Of a DNA stretch of 64,000 bases, positions 8,586 through 16,758 are shown piece after piece. Made by a program: the position numbers and the translations under genes. Source of the DNA: Gracilibacillus massiliensis (lineage in GTDB: Bacteria; Bacillota; Bacilli; Bacillales; Amphibacillaceae). The first letter of the stretch is position 1, and each line of letters opens with the position of its first letter. The stretch lies in contig NZ_CZRP01000012.1 in the NCBI RefSeq assembly GCF_001458115.1, positions 124,001 through 188,000 on the forward strand, given 5' to 3'. The notes beneath the pieces are model-generated. The model saw only the letters and a list, made by a program, of their open reading frames with translations. It was not told the DNA's origin and did not search any database.

Positions 8586-10337
8586 ATGAGTGATCACAAT
8601 ATAGTTATTGTTGGTGGTGGTCTTGCAGGTCTTATGGCCACTATTAAAGCAGCAGAAGCAGGAACACATGTTGATTTATTATCAATTGTACCTGTAAAAC
8701 GATCTCACTCTGTTTGTGCACAAGGTGGAATTAATGGTGCAGTAAATACAAAAGGGGAAGGAGATTCTCCTTGGGAACACTTTGATGATTCTGTATATGG
8801 TGGCGATTTCTTAGCGAATCAACCACCTGTAAAAGCAATGTGTGACGCTGCGCCAGGAATTATACATATGCTCGATCGTATGGGAGTAATGTTTAACCGT
8901 ACGCCTGAAGGTTTACTTGACTTCCGTCGATTTGGTGGGACACAACATCACCGTACAGCATATGCAGGTGCTACAACAGGGCAACAATTATTATATGCAC
9001 TAGACGAGCAAGTTCGTCGTTATGAAGTGCAAGGATTAGTAACAAAATATGAAGGCTGGGAATTTGTTTCAGCTATCATTGATGATGATGGAGTTGGCAG
9101 AGGTGTAATTGGTCAGAATGTAAAATCACATGAATTAAAAGCATTTAAAGCAGATGCAACGATTTTAGCATCTGGTGGACCAGGAATTATCTTTGGTAAA
9201 TCAACAAACTCCGTTATTAATACAGGTTCTGCAGCAGCAGCACTTTACTTACAAGGTGGAGTTTACGCAAATGGTGAATTCATCCAAATCCACCCAACGG
9301 CCATCCCAGGAGATGATAAACTTCGTCTTATGAGTGAATCTGCTCGTGGTGAAGGTGGACGTGTCTGGACCTATAAAGATGGGGAGCCATGGTACTTCCT
9401 AGAAGAGAAGTACCCAGCATACGGTAACTTAGTACCACGTGACATTGCGACACGTGAAATCTTTGACGTTTGTGTTAATCAAAAACTTGGTATTAATGGC
9501 GAAAACATGGTATACCTTGATCTTTCTCATAAAGATCCAAAAGAGTTGGATGTAAAGCTAGGTGGAATCATCGAAATTTACGAGAAATTTGTTGGGGAAG
9601 ACCCGCGTAAAGTTCCGATGAAGATCTTCCCAGCCGTTCATTACTCTATGGGTGGTCTATGGGTAGATTATGATCAAATGACAAACATCCCTGGTATTTT
9701 TGCTGCTGGTGAGTGTGATTATACACAGCACGGTGCAAACCGACTTGGTGCTAACTCATTACTATCATCCATTTATGGTGGTATGGTTGCTGGACCGAAT
9801 GCCATTAAATACATGAATGGATTAGAGAAAACAGCTGAAGATGTAGCAGATGATGTCTTTGAAACACACTTAAAAGAAGAAGAAGCAAAATTCGAAGAAC
9901 TATTAAACATGCGCGGCGAAGAGAATGCTTATCAAATCCATAAAGAATTAGGCGAATGGATGACAGATAACGTTACCGTTGTGCGTGATAATGAGAAGTT
10001 ACTTAAAACAGATGAAAAGATACAAGAACTAATTAAACGTTGGGAAAACATCAACATGGATGATACATCTCGTTGGAATAACTCAGGTGTTATGTTTACG
10101 CGTCAATTGAAAAATATGTTACATTTAGCTCGGGTTATTACACAGGGAGCTTATAATCGTAATGAAAGCCGTGGTGCTCATTACAAACCAGAATTTCCTG
10201 ATCGTAATGATGAAGAATGGCTAAAAACAACAAAAGCATCTTTTGACAAAGCAACTCAATCACCTAAGTTTGAATACGAAGATGTCGATGTGTCACTAAT
10301 TGAACCAAGAAAACGTGACTATAGTAAGAAAAAATAG
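8586..10337 (+). CDS. sdhA: Succinate dehydrogenase flavoprotein subunit
   Basis: 583 residues. The N-terminal FAD-binding Rossmann motif is VIVGGGLAGLMA (about 6-17). The flavin-linking and active-site segments are SVCAQGGING (before which HS supplies the flavinylated His), FGGTQHHRTAYAGATTGQQL, SESARGEGG and HYSMGGLWVD. It oxidises succinate to fumarate and passes electrons to SdhB. AAGGGAGTGAG lies before the ATG. It is the second cistron of sdhCAB, 32 nt after sdhC. Length and motifs are complete. Confidence 0.98.
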   Translation: MSDHNIVIVGGGLAGLMATIKAAEAGTHVDLLSIVPVKRSHSVCAQGGINGAVNTKGEGDSPWEHFDDSVYGGDFLANQPPVKAMCDAAPGIIHMLDRMGVMFNRTPEGLLDFRRFGGTQHHRTAYAGATTGQQLLYALDEQVRRYEVQGLVTKYEGWEFVSAIIDDDGVGRGVIGQNVKSHELKAFKADATILASGGPGIIFGKSTNSVINTGSAAAALYLQGGVYANGEFIQIHPTAIPGDDKLRLMSESARGEGGRVWTYKDGEPWYFLEEKYPAYGNLVPRDIATREIFDVCVNQKLGINGENMVYLDLSHKDPKELDVKLGGIIEIYEKFVGEDPRKVPMKIFPAVHYSMGGLWVDYDQMTNIPGIFAAGECDYTQHGANRLGANSLLSSIYGGMVAGPNAIKYMNGLEKTAEDVADDVFETHLKEEEAKFEELLNMRGEENAYQIHKELGEWMTDNVTVVRDNEKLLKTDEKIQELIKRWENINMDDTSRWNNSGVMFTRQLKNMLHLARVITQGAYNRNESRGAHYKPEFPDRNDEEWLKTTKASFDKATQSPKFEYEDVDVSLIEPRKRDYSKKK

Positions 10338-10353
10338 AAGGGGGTAGCGAGAG

Positions 10354-11115
10354 ATGGCACAAGAAACATTGACAATGATAGTAACCCGCCAAGATAGCCC
10401 TGATTCTCCTCCCTATGAGGAGACATTCAAGGTAAAATACCGTAAGAACATGAACATCATTTCTGCGTTAATGGAAACACAGCAAAATCCAATCAACGCA
10501 GAGGGGAAAAATGTTGCACCAGTTCAATGGGAATCTAACTGTCTTGAAGAAGTTTGTGGTGCATGTTCAATGGTCATCAACGGAGAACCGAGACAAGCGT
10601 GTTCAACACTTGTTGATAAATTAGAACAACCGATACGAGTTGCGCCAATGTCAACTTTTCCAGTTGTGCGTGACTTAGTAGTAGATCGTAGTCGTATGTT
10701 TGACTCCTTGAAAAAGGTGAAAGCATGGATACCAATCGATGGTACGCATGACTTAGGACCTGGACCAAGAATGCCAGAGAAAAAGCGTCAATGGGCATAT
10801 GAACTATCAAAATGTATGACATGTGGTGTTTGCTTAGAAGCTTGTCCAAATGTTAACAGTAAGTCAGACTTTATTGGACCTGCTCCATTATCGCAAGTTC
10901 GCTTATTCAATGCCCACCCAACAGGTGAAATGAATAAGAGTGAGCGCTTAGAAGGATTAATGGAAGATGGCGGCATCTCTGGATGCGGTAACTCACAAAA
11001 TTGTGTGCAAGTTTGTCCTAAAGGAATTCCTTTAACAACTTCAATTGCAGCACTAAATCGTGATACCAACATCCAATCATTCAAAAACTTCTTCGGAAGC
11101 GACAACGCATATTAA
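10354..11115 (+). CDS. sdhB: Succinate dehydrogenase iron-sulfur subunit
   Basis: 253 residues. The N-terminal plant-type ferredoxin domain binds [2Fe-2S] (NCLEEVCGACSMV, then RQAC). The C-terminal domain carries two clusters through CMTCGVCLEACP and CGNSQNCVQVCPKG. It relays electrons from SdhA to the heme anchor SdhC. Start ATG follows AGAAGGGGGTAG. It is the last gene of the operon and a terminator follows 9 nt after the stop. Confidence 0.98.
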   Translation: MAQETLTMIVTRQDSPDSPPYEETFKVKYRKNMNIISALMETQQNPINAEGKNVAPVQWESNCLEEVCGACSMVINGEPRQACSTLVDKLEQPIRVAPMSTFPVVRDLVVDRSRMFDSLKKVKAWIPIDGTHDLGPGPRMPEKKRQWAYELSKCMTCGVCLEACPNVNSKSDFIGPAPLSQVRLFNAHPTGEMNKSERLEGLMEDGGISGCGNSQNCVQVCPKGIPLTTSIAALNRDTNIQSFKNFFGSDNAY

Positions 11116-11123
11116 TTTATTAC

Positions 11124-11160
11124 AAAACCCTTCTCACGCGTAAAGCGGAGAAGGGTTTTT
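11124..11160 (+). terminator. Terminator of sdhCAB
   Basis: AAAACCCTTCTC pairs with GAGAAGGGTTTT around a 12-nt loop and is followed by a T-run. Confidence 0.9.
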
Positions 11161-11307
11161 GCTTATAAAAGTAATGTGAAGTAGGTTGCCAGTAAAACGG
11201 GAAAGTTGATAGTAAACTTCTCTATCTTTCCGATAAAATCTAATCTGTTGATTGTAATTTATAAAATGAGATTGGATTGATGTCTTGCAATTTAATCAAC
11301 CTTTATC

Positions 11308-11718
11308 TTATTGAGGTGGATCATAAGTAACGTATGTAGAAGCTATAAGATCATGAATGGCTCGATGGTCATCTCTTTGGGCAATAAAGACAGCGCTAAC
11401 AATAGTTAATATACCAATCGTTGCATTGTAGAGAATAGATGAGAAAGGTTCACGAATAAACATTGTTAATAAAGATAATTTTTCTCCAGAAATCATGGCA
11501 ATCCTTATTCCAACAAGTCTTTTCCCAATTGTATAACCATTCCAAAAATAAGGAGTCAACGTATTATATAGAAGTGAAAGAACAGAAAAAACAATTAATA
11601 GATGAAAATCAAATAGCAAGAGCACTGGAAATGTTATTATCAATAAAAATACAGAATCGATTATTACTGCGAAGACTCTATTAGGCAACCCCACTGGACT
11701 ATCCGTAATCACGTTCAT
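11308..11718 (-). CDS. RDD family membrane protein
   Basis: 136 residues with three or four hydrophobic segments. The RDD signature parts are PNRVFAVIIDS near the N-terminus, TIGKRLVGIRI in the middle and DDHRAIHDLIASTYV near the end. RDD proteins are small membrane proteins of uncertain, possibly transport-related, function; some act as Na+/H+ antiporters in halophiles. The gene stands alone on the minus strand between sdhB and gerE and converges with sdhB. Start ATG 11718 has AAGGAAGG upstream. Confidence 0.8.
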   Translation of the reverse strand: MNVITDSPVGLPNRVFAVIIDSVFLLIITFPVLLLFDFHLLIVFSVLSLLYNTLTPYFWNGYTIGKRLVGIRIAMISGEKLSLLTMFIREPFSSILYNATIGILTIVSAVFIAQRDDHRAIHDLIASTYVTYDPPQ

Positions 11719-11828
11719 TAACTCATACTTCCTTCCTTTTTATACCATAATAACATAAATAAGCATAGCAAAAATCACAACCTCAAATAAATGATCGAAA
11801 ATGTGTTTGATTTAGACGTTTGTAGAGC

Positions 11829-11856
11829 ACACCTTAACTTCAGTTTACATATTATA
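11829..11856 (+). promoter_or_regulatory. SigK-type promoter of gerE
   Basis: AC, 17 bp, then CATATTATA fits the SigK consensus AC-N16/17-CATANNNTA and lies 65 nt before the gerE start. In B. subtilis gerE is transcribed by SigK, so this is an internal calibration for the other SigK-like promoters in the window. Confidence 0.7.
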
Positions 11857-11920
11857 AGATTGACTAAGTAATTACCCTCTTATTTTCAACGCCCTAAAGT
11901 TAGCAAGGAGGGGTTCACAT

Positions 11921-12145
11921 TTGAAAGATAATGACTACAAGCCGAAGCAATTATTAACGAAACGGGAAAGAGAAGTATTTGAGCTATTAGTTCAGGATAA
12001 AACAACCAAGGAAATCGCCCAGGAATTATTTATCTCGCAAAAAACAGTGAGGAATCATATCTCAAACGCAATGCAGAAGTTGGGTGTTAAGGGGCGCTCG
12101 CAAGCTGTAGTGGAGTTGTTGCGAATGGGCGAGTTAGAGCTTTAA
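11921..12145 (+). CDS. gerE: Spore germination/coat regulator GerE
   Basis: This 74-residue protein is almost entirely a LuxR-type helix-turn-helix domain: LLTKREREVFELL, KEIAQELFIS, KTVRNHISNAMQKLG, SQAVVELLRMGELEL. It matches B. subtilis GerE throughout. It is the last regulator of the mother-cell sporulation cascade and adjusts SigK-dependent coat genes. The start is TTG 11921, after AAGGAGGGG. The 3' quarter of the gene and its terminator recur as a decayed copy at 16604-16732. Confidence 0.97.
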   Translation: MKDNDYKPKQLLTKREREVFELLVQDKTTKEIAQELFISQKTVRNHISNAMQKLGVKGRSQAVVELLRMGELEL

Positions 12146-12148
12146 ATG

Positions 12149-12186
12149 AAAACCAGTTATTCTCTAAAAAGGATAACTGGTTTTTC
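12149..12186 (+). terminator. Terminator of gerE
   Basis: AAAACCAGTTAT pairs with ATAACTGGTTTT around TCTCTAAAAAGG, followed by TCTG. The same hairpin is repeated at 16694-16732. Confidence 0.85.
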
Positions 12187-12325
12187 TGTGTGGGCTCATA
12201 TATTCGAAAAAGTAAATATTAGCGAGTAATCGCAATACTAAAATTGAATTAGGCAATAAATACTAGTAATTAATGTTATTAAGTGATAAAATCATGGTAA
12301 AAATCAACAAGATTGGGAGATTCCT

Positions 12326-13159
12326 ATGGGTTTTTTGTCAAAATTATTTAGTAATAAAAAAGATGAACCTCAAAAAATAAACAAGCAAACGAAGAAAAAA
12401 ACTACATCTCATAATAAGAAAGATAGTGAACATGTAGCAAAACGAAAAGGGGAAATCGGTGAATACAAAATTAATATCCAATTAGATCAACTTCCGAAAG
12501 AGTATGTGCATTTAGAAGATGTAATGGTTATGAATGCAAAAGGTAAAACCGGTTATTCTCAAATTGACCATATTGTTATCTCGCCATATGGAATTTTTGT
12601 AATAGAAACGAAAAATTATCAAGGAACGGTTTATGGTGGGAAAGACAGAAAAGTATGGTCAGTAAATGGTAAATTTAAAATGATGAATCCATTTCAACAA
12701 AACTACGGTCATATTCAAGCATTGAAAGCATTCATAGATGAAAAATATCGTCCTTTTTTTATTTCTATGGTATCTTTTACAAAACGATGTACCTTCAAAC
12801 TAAATGATACAGAGTTAAGAAAGATTGCTTCCAACGAATTATTAGTGTATGACGTTGAATTATCAGATTACATTGCCAGAAAAGTATCTGTTAACAAGCA
12901 TCAATATAAAGAGCCGTTTTTAACAGATAGTGAAATCCAACAGGTTTATGCTCAAATAGAAAAAGCAAATATTACGGATCCAACTATCAGAAAGCAGCAT
13001 GTTGATTCATTAAAGAAACAGAACAATGAATCGAGGGAGGAAGGAGCGAAGTGCAAAATTTGCCATAAGCCTGTATCGGCAAAAGTGAAAGCATATTGTT
13101 CATCTAACCGAAAATTCAAAGGTGAAATATATTGTTATGATCATCAGAAACGTATTTGA
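12326..13159 (+). CDS. NERD domain-containing protein
   Basis: 277 residues. A lysine-rich N-terminus (1-45) precedes a NERD nuclease-related domain (about 46-150): KGEIGEYKINIQL, then QIDHIVISPYGIFVIETKNYQG, which supplies the D...ExK residues of restriction-endonuclease-like folds. The C-terminus has CKICHKPV...YCSS...YCYDH, a likely zinc-binding module. NERD proteins are thought to process DNA or RNA. It is the first gene inside the gerE-flanked island, with its own AT-rich upstream region. Start ATG follows GGGAGA. Whether it works with the downstream pair is unknown. Confidence 0.8.
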   Translation: MGFLSKLFSNKKDEPQKINKQTKKKTTSHNKKDSEHVAKRKGEIGEYKINIQLDQLPKEYVHLEDVMVMNAKGKTGYSQIDHIVISPYGIFVIETKNYQGTVYGGKDRKVWSVNGKFKMMNPFQQNYGHIQALKAFIDEKYRPFFISMVSFTKRCTFKLNDTELRKIASNELLVYDVELSDYIARKVSVNKHQYKEPFLTDSEIQQVYAQIEKANITDPTIRKQHVDSLKKQNNESREEGAKCKICHKPVSAKVKAYCSSNRKFKGEIYCYDHQKRI

Positions 13160-13209
13160 TAATTGATTGGCGTTTGGAAAAATTCAAGCGTCTTTTGTTT
13201 AAGTATGTA

Positions 13210-13295
13210 TAGTGTCATAACTTACAAGTATTGAACCAATATTAATGAGGTTGATAGATCAGTATTTTAAAAGGTATCAAAACTTAGTGTCATAA
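13210..13295. repeat. Direct repeat TAGTGTCATAA upstream of the resolvase remnant
   Basis: TAGTGTCATAA occurs at 13210-13220 and 13285-13295. The related TTGTCATAAATG occurs near 14056, beyond the pseudogene. TGTC-type motifs close to a Tn3-family resolvase gene suggest subsites of an old res site. This is a suggestion from position and motif only. Confidence 0.3.
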
Positions 13296-13309
13296 ATGAG
13301 GTGAAAAAA

Positions 13310-13827
13310 TTGAAGTATGGATATGCAAGAGTGTCTGCTGTTCATCAAGATTTAGAAGGACAGATCCAACAGTTGCAGCAAGAAGATTGTGAGTAAATAT
13401 TTAAAGATAAATTCACTGGAACAAAAAAGAATCGTCCGGCTATTAATAAATTACTCCAGGTCATAGATAAAGGTGATACATTAGTTGTAACAAAATTGAT
13501 TCGTTTTACAATATCTACTGTAGATGGTATCAATATCATTAAACAGTTGTTTGAAAAGGGTGTAAAGACGCATGTTTTAAATATGGGGTTAGTTGAAGAT
13601 ACACCAACTGGAAGGTTTATTTTTAATGTTATGAGTGCTTTCGCAGAGTTTGATAGGATATGATTGTTGAACGCACTAAGGAACGAAAACAGATCTCTAA
13701 GCAGCGTATGGATTTTCGACAAGGTCGTCCACGTAAATATAACAAGAAACAGATGGAACATGCGCTTATGTTGAAAAAAACTTATTTATACAAACAGGTT
13801 AAGAAAAAACTCTTATGTTATAATTAA
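13310..13827 (+). pseudogene. Serine resolvase/invertase, decayed
   Basis: Reading through lesions gives a Tn3-family plasmid/transposon resolvase: YGYARVS with the nucleophile serine, LEGQIQQL, FTGTKKNRPA, GDTLVVTKL, GVKTHVLNMGL, TPTGRFIFNVMSAFAEFDR, then IVERTKERK and GRPRKYNKKQ. Three lesions are visible. A TAA stop at 13394 stands where a Lys codon is expected. The usual KLDRFARS is KLIRFTIS, losing the conserved Asp and the second Arg. A one-base deletion near 13658 shifts the frame before IVERT. The C-terminal helix-turn-helix is also cut short. It cannot be active and marks a former mobile element. Confidence 0.85.
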
Positions 13828-14095
13828 TTATTGTTTATAAAAATTGTTGGTTGGAAACTTTAATGTGATCTTGAAATGTACGATCCTTGATATATTCTAT
13901 ACCACTTCACACCATCTAGGTGATCAAAGATAAAAACATAGTATTTGGAATCAATAATATTATACTTGTTGTGCAAATTTGATAGATTTTTAATGAGAGT
14001 AGTCTTCCTCAAACGTGGTAAAATAATTAGTAAGGAGAAATGTCAATATTCAATATTTGTCATAAATGTATTATTATATATTAGGAGGTTTTCAA

Positions 14096-15313
14096 TTGCT
14101 ATTAGAAAATGAAAAACTGGACTTTTCGAATGCAGGTCAAACTTGTGTAACTTTAACGGATGAAGAGATAAACGAAAAATACCAACGTGGCGAAATGCGT
14201 ATTATAACGGAACAAGGAAGATACCCTCTTCAAAATATAAAGGAAATTCTAAGTAAAAATATGAAATTTAATCCTGAATACCAAAGAAGAAGAGTTTGGA
14301 GTGATTTACAAAAATCCAGACTAATCGAATCATTTATAATAAATATTCCAGTTCCCCCCGTCTTTTTATATGAGATAGAATTTTCTATGTATGAAGTCAT
14401 GGATGGATTACAAAGATTATCTACATTATATGAGTTTTATGATAATAAATTCTCCCTTACAGGGTTAGAGGTTTGGCCAGAGCTTAATGGAAAAAGTTAT
14501 GATCAACTGCCTGACAAAGTACAAAAAGGAATTGACAGAAGATATATATCAACTATTGTAATTCTAAATGAAACAGCTAAAAATATTGAGGAAGAACAAA
14601 TATTGAAAAAGTATGTTTTTGAAAGGCTTAATACAGGTGGTACAAAATTAACAGATCAGGAGAATAGAAATGCTTTGTATGATGGTGAATTTAATACTCT
14701 TTGTATGAAAATTGCCAGAGAAAATACTATCTTTCATAAGTTGTGGAAAATAAAGCCGTTTAAGGAATCTGAAGTTGTTAATGAAGATTTTGAAATAATT
14801 GATGAAAAAGAAAGAAATAAAAAGGTATTTATAAGAATGGAGGATGTCGAATTAGTATTGCGCTTTTTTGCTTATCGACAACTAGATTCTATTTCGGTCA
14901 CCAAAGTAAAAGACATACTAGATTTATACCTGAAACAAGCTAATAAAAGCTATAATGATGAAATCCATAATAAACTCGAAGAACTTTTTAATAATACATT
15001 AGCATTAACTGAGGCGATTTTTGAAGATAAATCATTTCTATTATTTACAAAAAGGAAAGGCGAGTTTATTTGGTATTCTAGTCCTTCAAAATTAGTCTAT
15101 GATCCAATAATGAGTGTATTAAGTGAATATGTAAATCAAAAGGAAAAGTCTGATATATTAGTTAGAAAAAAAGCTGATATCATAAAAAAAATGGAAGAAC
15201 TCTTTAAAAGTCACAGTCGTGATTTTAATGGGAGAAATAATAATAAAAGTGATGTCATAAGAAGAAAAGGTTTGTTTAAAATGGTATTTGAACAAGTGTT
15301 AGAGGAAGAATAG
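14096..15313 (+). CDS. DUF262 domain protein (GmrS/ParB-like), partner of a HEPN protein
   Basis: 405 residues from TTG 14096, 7 nt after AGGAGG; a frame extending to 14066 has no ribosome binding site. The N-terminal half is a DUF262 domain: NPEYQRRRVWSDLQKSRLIESF, IPVPPVFLYE, and MDGLQRLSTL, the DGQQR-type nucleotide-binding motif shared with GmrS and SspE. FERLNTGGTKLTDQENRNA follows. No HNH (DUF1524/GmrD) domain is present, so nuclease action must come from elsewhere. The next gene starts 1 nt after the stop, implying one functional unit. The region is distinctly more AT-rich than the core genes. DUF262 proteins commonly act in phage defence as sensors or NTPases; the role here is inference. 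Confidence 0.8.
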   Translation: MLLENEKLDFSNAGQTCVTLTDEEINEKYQRGEMRIITEQGRYPLQNIKEILSKNMKFNPEYQRRRVWSDLQKSRLIESFIINIPVPPVFLYEIEFSMYEVMDGLQRLSTLYEFYDNKFSLTGLEVWPELNGKSYDQLPDKVQKGIDRRYISTIVILNETAKNIEEEQILKKYVFERLNTGGTKLTDQENRNALYDGEFNTLCMKIARENTIFHKLWKIKPFKESEVVNEDFEIIDEKERNKKVFIRMEDVELVLRFFAYRQLDSISVTKVKDILDLYLKQANKSYNDEIHNKLEELFNNTLALTEAIFEDKSFLLFTKRKGEFIWYSSPSKLVYDPIMSVLSEYVNQKEKSDILVRKKADIIKKMEELFKSHSRDFNGRNNNKSDVIRRKGLFKMVFEQVLEEE

Positions 15314-15314
15314 G

Positions 15315-16262
15315 ATGCAAAAGTTTATTTCTAAATACCAAGAATTCCAAGGCAACTTGTCAACATTAGAGGATTATATATTATTTAATAAAGATACTCG
15401 AGAAGCTAATTATAGAGAATATAGGGATATTGTTTATGGGGCTATCATTAATCGTGGTTATGCTTTGTGGGAAACCTTTGTCAAGGATATATTTTATATC
15501 TATTTCAGTTTGAAAAAACAGGATTTTTACGAAAATAACACCATAGTAGAAAGATATAAACTTCACGAATTGCCTAGTTTTTTATTTGAATCTGCAGTTT
15601 TAAATATTGATGAAGAACGGATTTCTTTTGATTTAAACAAAGATATATTATCTTACACAAGTAAAAATATGGATATGAAGGAACTCTCTAGATTGTTTAA
15701 AAGAGTAGATCTTGATATACAAAACAAACTAAACAATAATAGTGAACTCAAAGATGCTGTTTACTCTTTTGAATTAGCCTTTGAAAATGGTTTACTTAAG
15801 GAGAATAAAACATCTCAGGCTCTAAAAAGGTTAATTCAGGAAAGAAATTTAGTTTCACATTACGCACATTTAGATACTTTTCAAAGTATTGACATCTTAT
15901 TAGAATGGATTAAATATTACAAGATCCTTGGTAAAAATTTATCTAAAGAGGTGTGCCTTGAATTCGTTAAAACACTTGATCAAAATAAAAAAATGATAGG
16001 TGATTGCAAAATTGTCCATCAACGTAGTATTTTGCTAGTTGATATTTACTCAGAGATTGAAATTGATAAAAATACGAAGTTATTCGTTTATAGTAACAAT
16101 ACTCTTATTGATATAGTTATCCCGAAGTCTTTTAGAATAGAAGACAATGAAGTTACTAGTGTTAGTGAACACGATAAAGCTGGAATAAAAGTTCAGACAA
16201 TCTTTGAGTATGAGACAAATATAAAAAAAGAACATAAATATTACGTAATAGAGGGTATCTAG
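15315..16262 (+). CDS. HEPN-type protein (probable MAE_28990-like), coupled to DUF262
   Basis: 315 residues, starting 1 nt after the DUF262 stop codon. The N-terminus (YGAIINRGYALWETFVKDIFY, about residues 41-61) and the segment LKRLIQERNLVSHYAH (about 171-186) give a helical domain with R-x4-H (RNLVSH). This is the RNase motif of HEPN domains. The C-terminal third is beta-rich and unassigned. HEPN proteins in two-gene defence units are usually RNases that shut down the infected cell, held off or triggered by the partner. Assignment to the MAE_28990/RiboL-PSP HEPN group is from memory of the pattern and less certain than the HEPN call itself. Confidence 0.6.
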   Translation: MQKFISKYQEFQGNLSTLEDYILFNKDTREANYREYRDIVYGAIINRGYALWETFVKDIFYIYFSLKKQDFYENNTIVERYKLHELPSFLFESAVLNIDEERISFDLNKDILSYTSKNMDMKELSRLFKRVDLDIQNKLNNNSELKDAVYSFELAFENGLLKENKTSQALKRLIQERNLVSHYAHLDTFQSIDILLEWIKYYKILGKNLSKEVCLEFVKTLDQNKKMIGDCKIVHQRSILLVDIYSEIEIDKNTKLFVYSNNTLIDIVIPKSFRIEDNEVTSVSEHDKAGIKVQTIFEYETNIKKEHKYYVIEGI

Positions 16263-16603
16263 ATTACATTTAATTTGTGTAATCTTCATCTGTTGATTAA
16301 TTTCGTTAACATACAACATCTTCAACAATCAGACAGGTTTGTTGAAGGTCAGGTCTAATTTCTAGAGGTACTGAAGAATTTTTAATATTACAAAATCTTT
16401 AACATTGTCAATCCAGATTTTCTTATCATTATTCCGTTAATAAATGAGTTGGGAACAAGTGATGAATCTTGTTGCAATAGCTGGATAAAACGTAACAGAA
16501 GGTATGCATTCTTTTTGTTAGGTTGGCAGCATTATTTTTAGCTTTGAAGACTGATCTTATAGGATTAATGACTGATGGATAAAAACGTTTGCTAGCTTTA
16601 TAC
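16263..16603. other. Non-coding tail of the island with two hairpins
   Basis: AGATTACA...TGTAATCT (16261-16284) right after the HEPN stop may act as a weak terminator. CTTCAACAA...TTGTTGAAG (16320-16347) is a second, more stable hairpin. The rest up to the gerE remnant is AT-rich with no convincing reading frame or recognisable motif. Confidence 0.4.
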
Positions 16604-16690
16604 ATCTCAAACGCAATGCAGAAGCTGGGTGTTAAGGAACGTTCGTAAGCTGTAGTTGAGTTATTGCGAATGAGCGAGTTAAAGCTTTAA
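16604..16690 (+). pseudogene. Decayed duplicate of the gerE 3' end
   Basis: The sequence aligns with the last 29 codons of gerE from ATCTCAAACGC to the stop. It has about nine substitutions, mostly G-to-A and C-to-T, one of which makes an in-frame TAA at 16648-16650. No 5' part precedes it. With the repeated terminator it marks the right border of the island. Confidence 0.85.
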
Positions 16691-16693
16691 ATG

Positions 16694-16732
16694 AAAACCA
16701 GTTATTCTACATACGGAATAACTGGTTTTTTA
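16694..16732 (+). terminator. Duplicated gerE terminator
   Basis: AAAACCAGTTATTC pairs with GAATAACTGGTTTT. The stem is the same as the terminator at 12149, with a different loop. It may now serve the convergent degV gene as well. Confidence 0.75.
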
Positions 16733-16758
16733 TGTGAGATATTTTAAAACAGATCATT

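Larger units (their letters stand above)
12059..16733. mobile_element. About 4.5-kb island bounded by duplicated gerE 3' ends
   Basis: About 130 bp starting at ATCTCAAACGCAATGCAGAAG recur at 12059 and 16604 in direct orientation. They contain the last quarter of gerE plus its terminator. Over about 105 bp I count roughly 9 mismatches. The upstream copy completes gerE; the downstream copy is cut off from the 5' part and has an internal TAA. Enclosed are a NERD gene, a dead serine resolvase and a DUF262-HEPN pair. This is the layout of an element that entered at the gene's 3' end and supplied a replacement end. A simple segmental duplication cannot be excluded. No integrase survives. Confidence 0.6.

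Noticed and set aside
11463-11684. 73-codon plus-strand frame opposite the RDD gene
   Set aside because: The minus-strand RDD protein has a recognisable signature; the opposite frame has none.
13345-13761. 138-codon minus-strand frame across the resolvase remnant
   Set aside because: It is the complement of recognisable resolvase coding sequence; no ribosome binding site and no family resemblance.
14096-15313. Complete GmrSD type IV restriction enzyme
   Set aside because: Only the DUF262 part is present; the DUF1524/HNH nuclease half is absent in this gene and in the next one.
16287-16603. Possible gene remnant between the HEPN gene and the gerE copy
   Set aside because: All six frames are short and broken and no motif could be recognised; described only as non-coding.
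12059-16733. CRISPR or classical transposon ends at the island borders
   Set aside because: Only one pair of long direct repeats is present, with gerE content; no spacer array, no terminal inverted repeats and no transposase were found.
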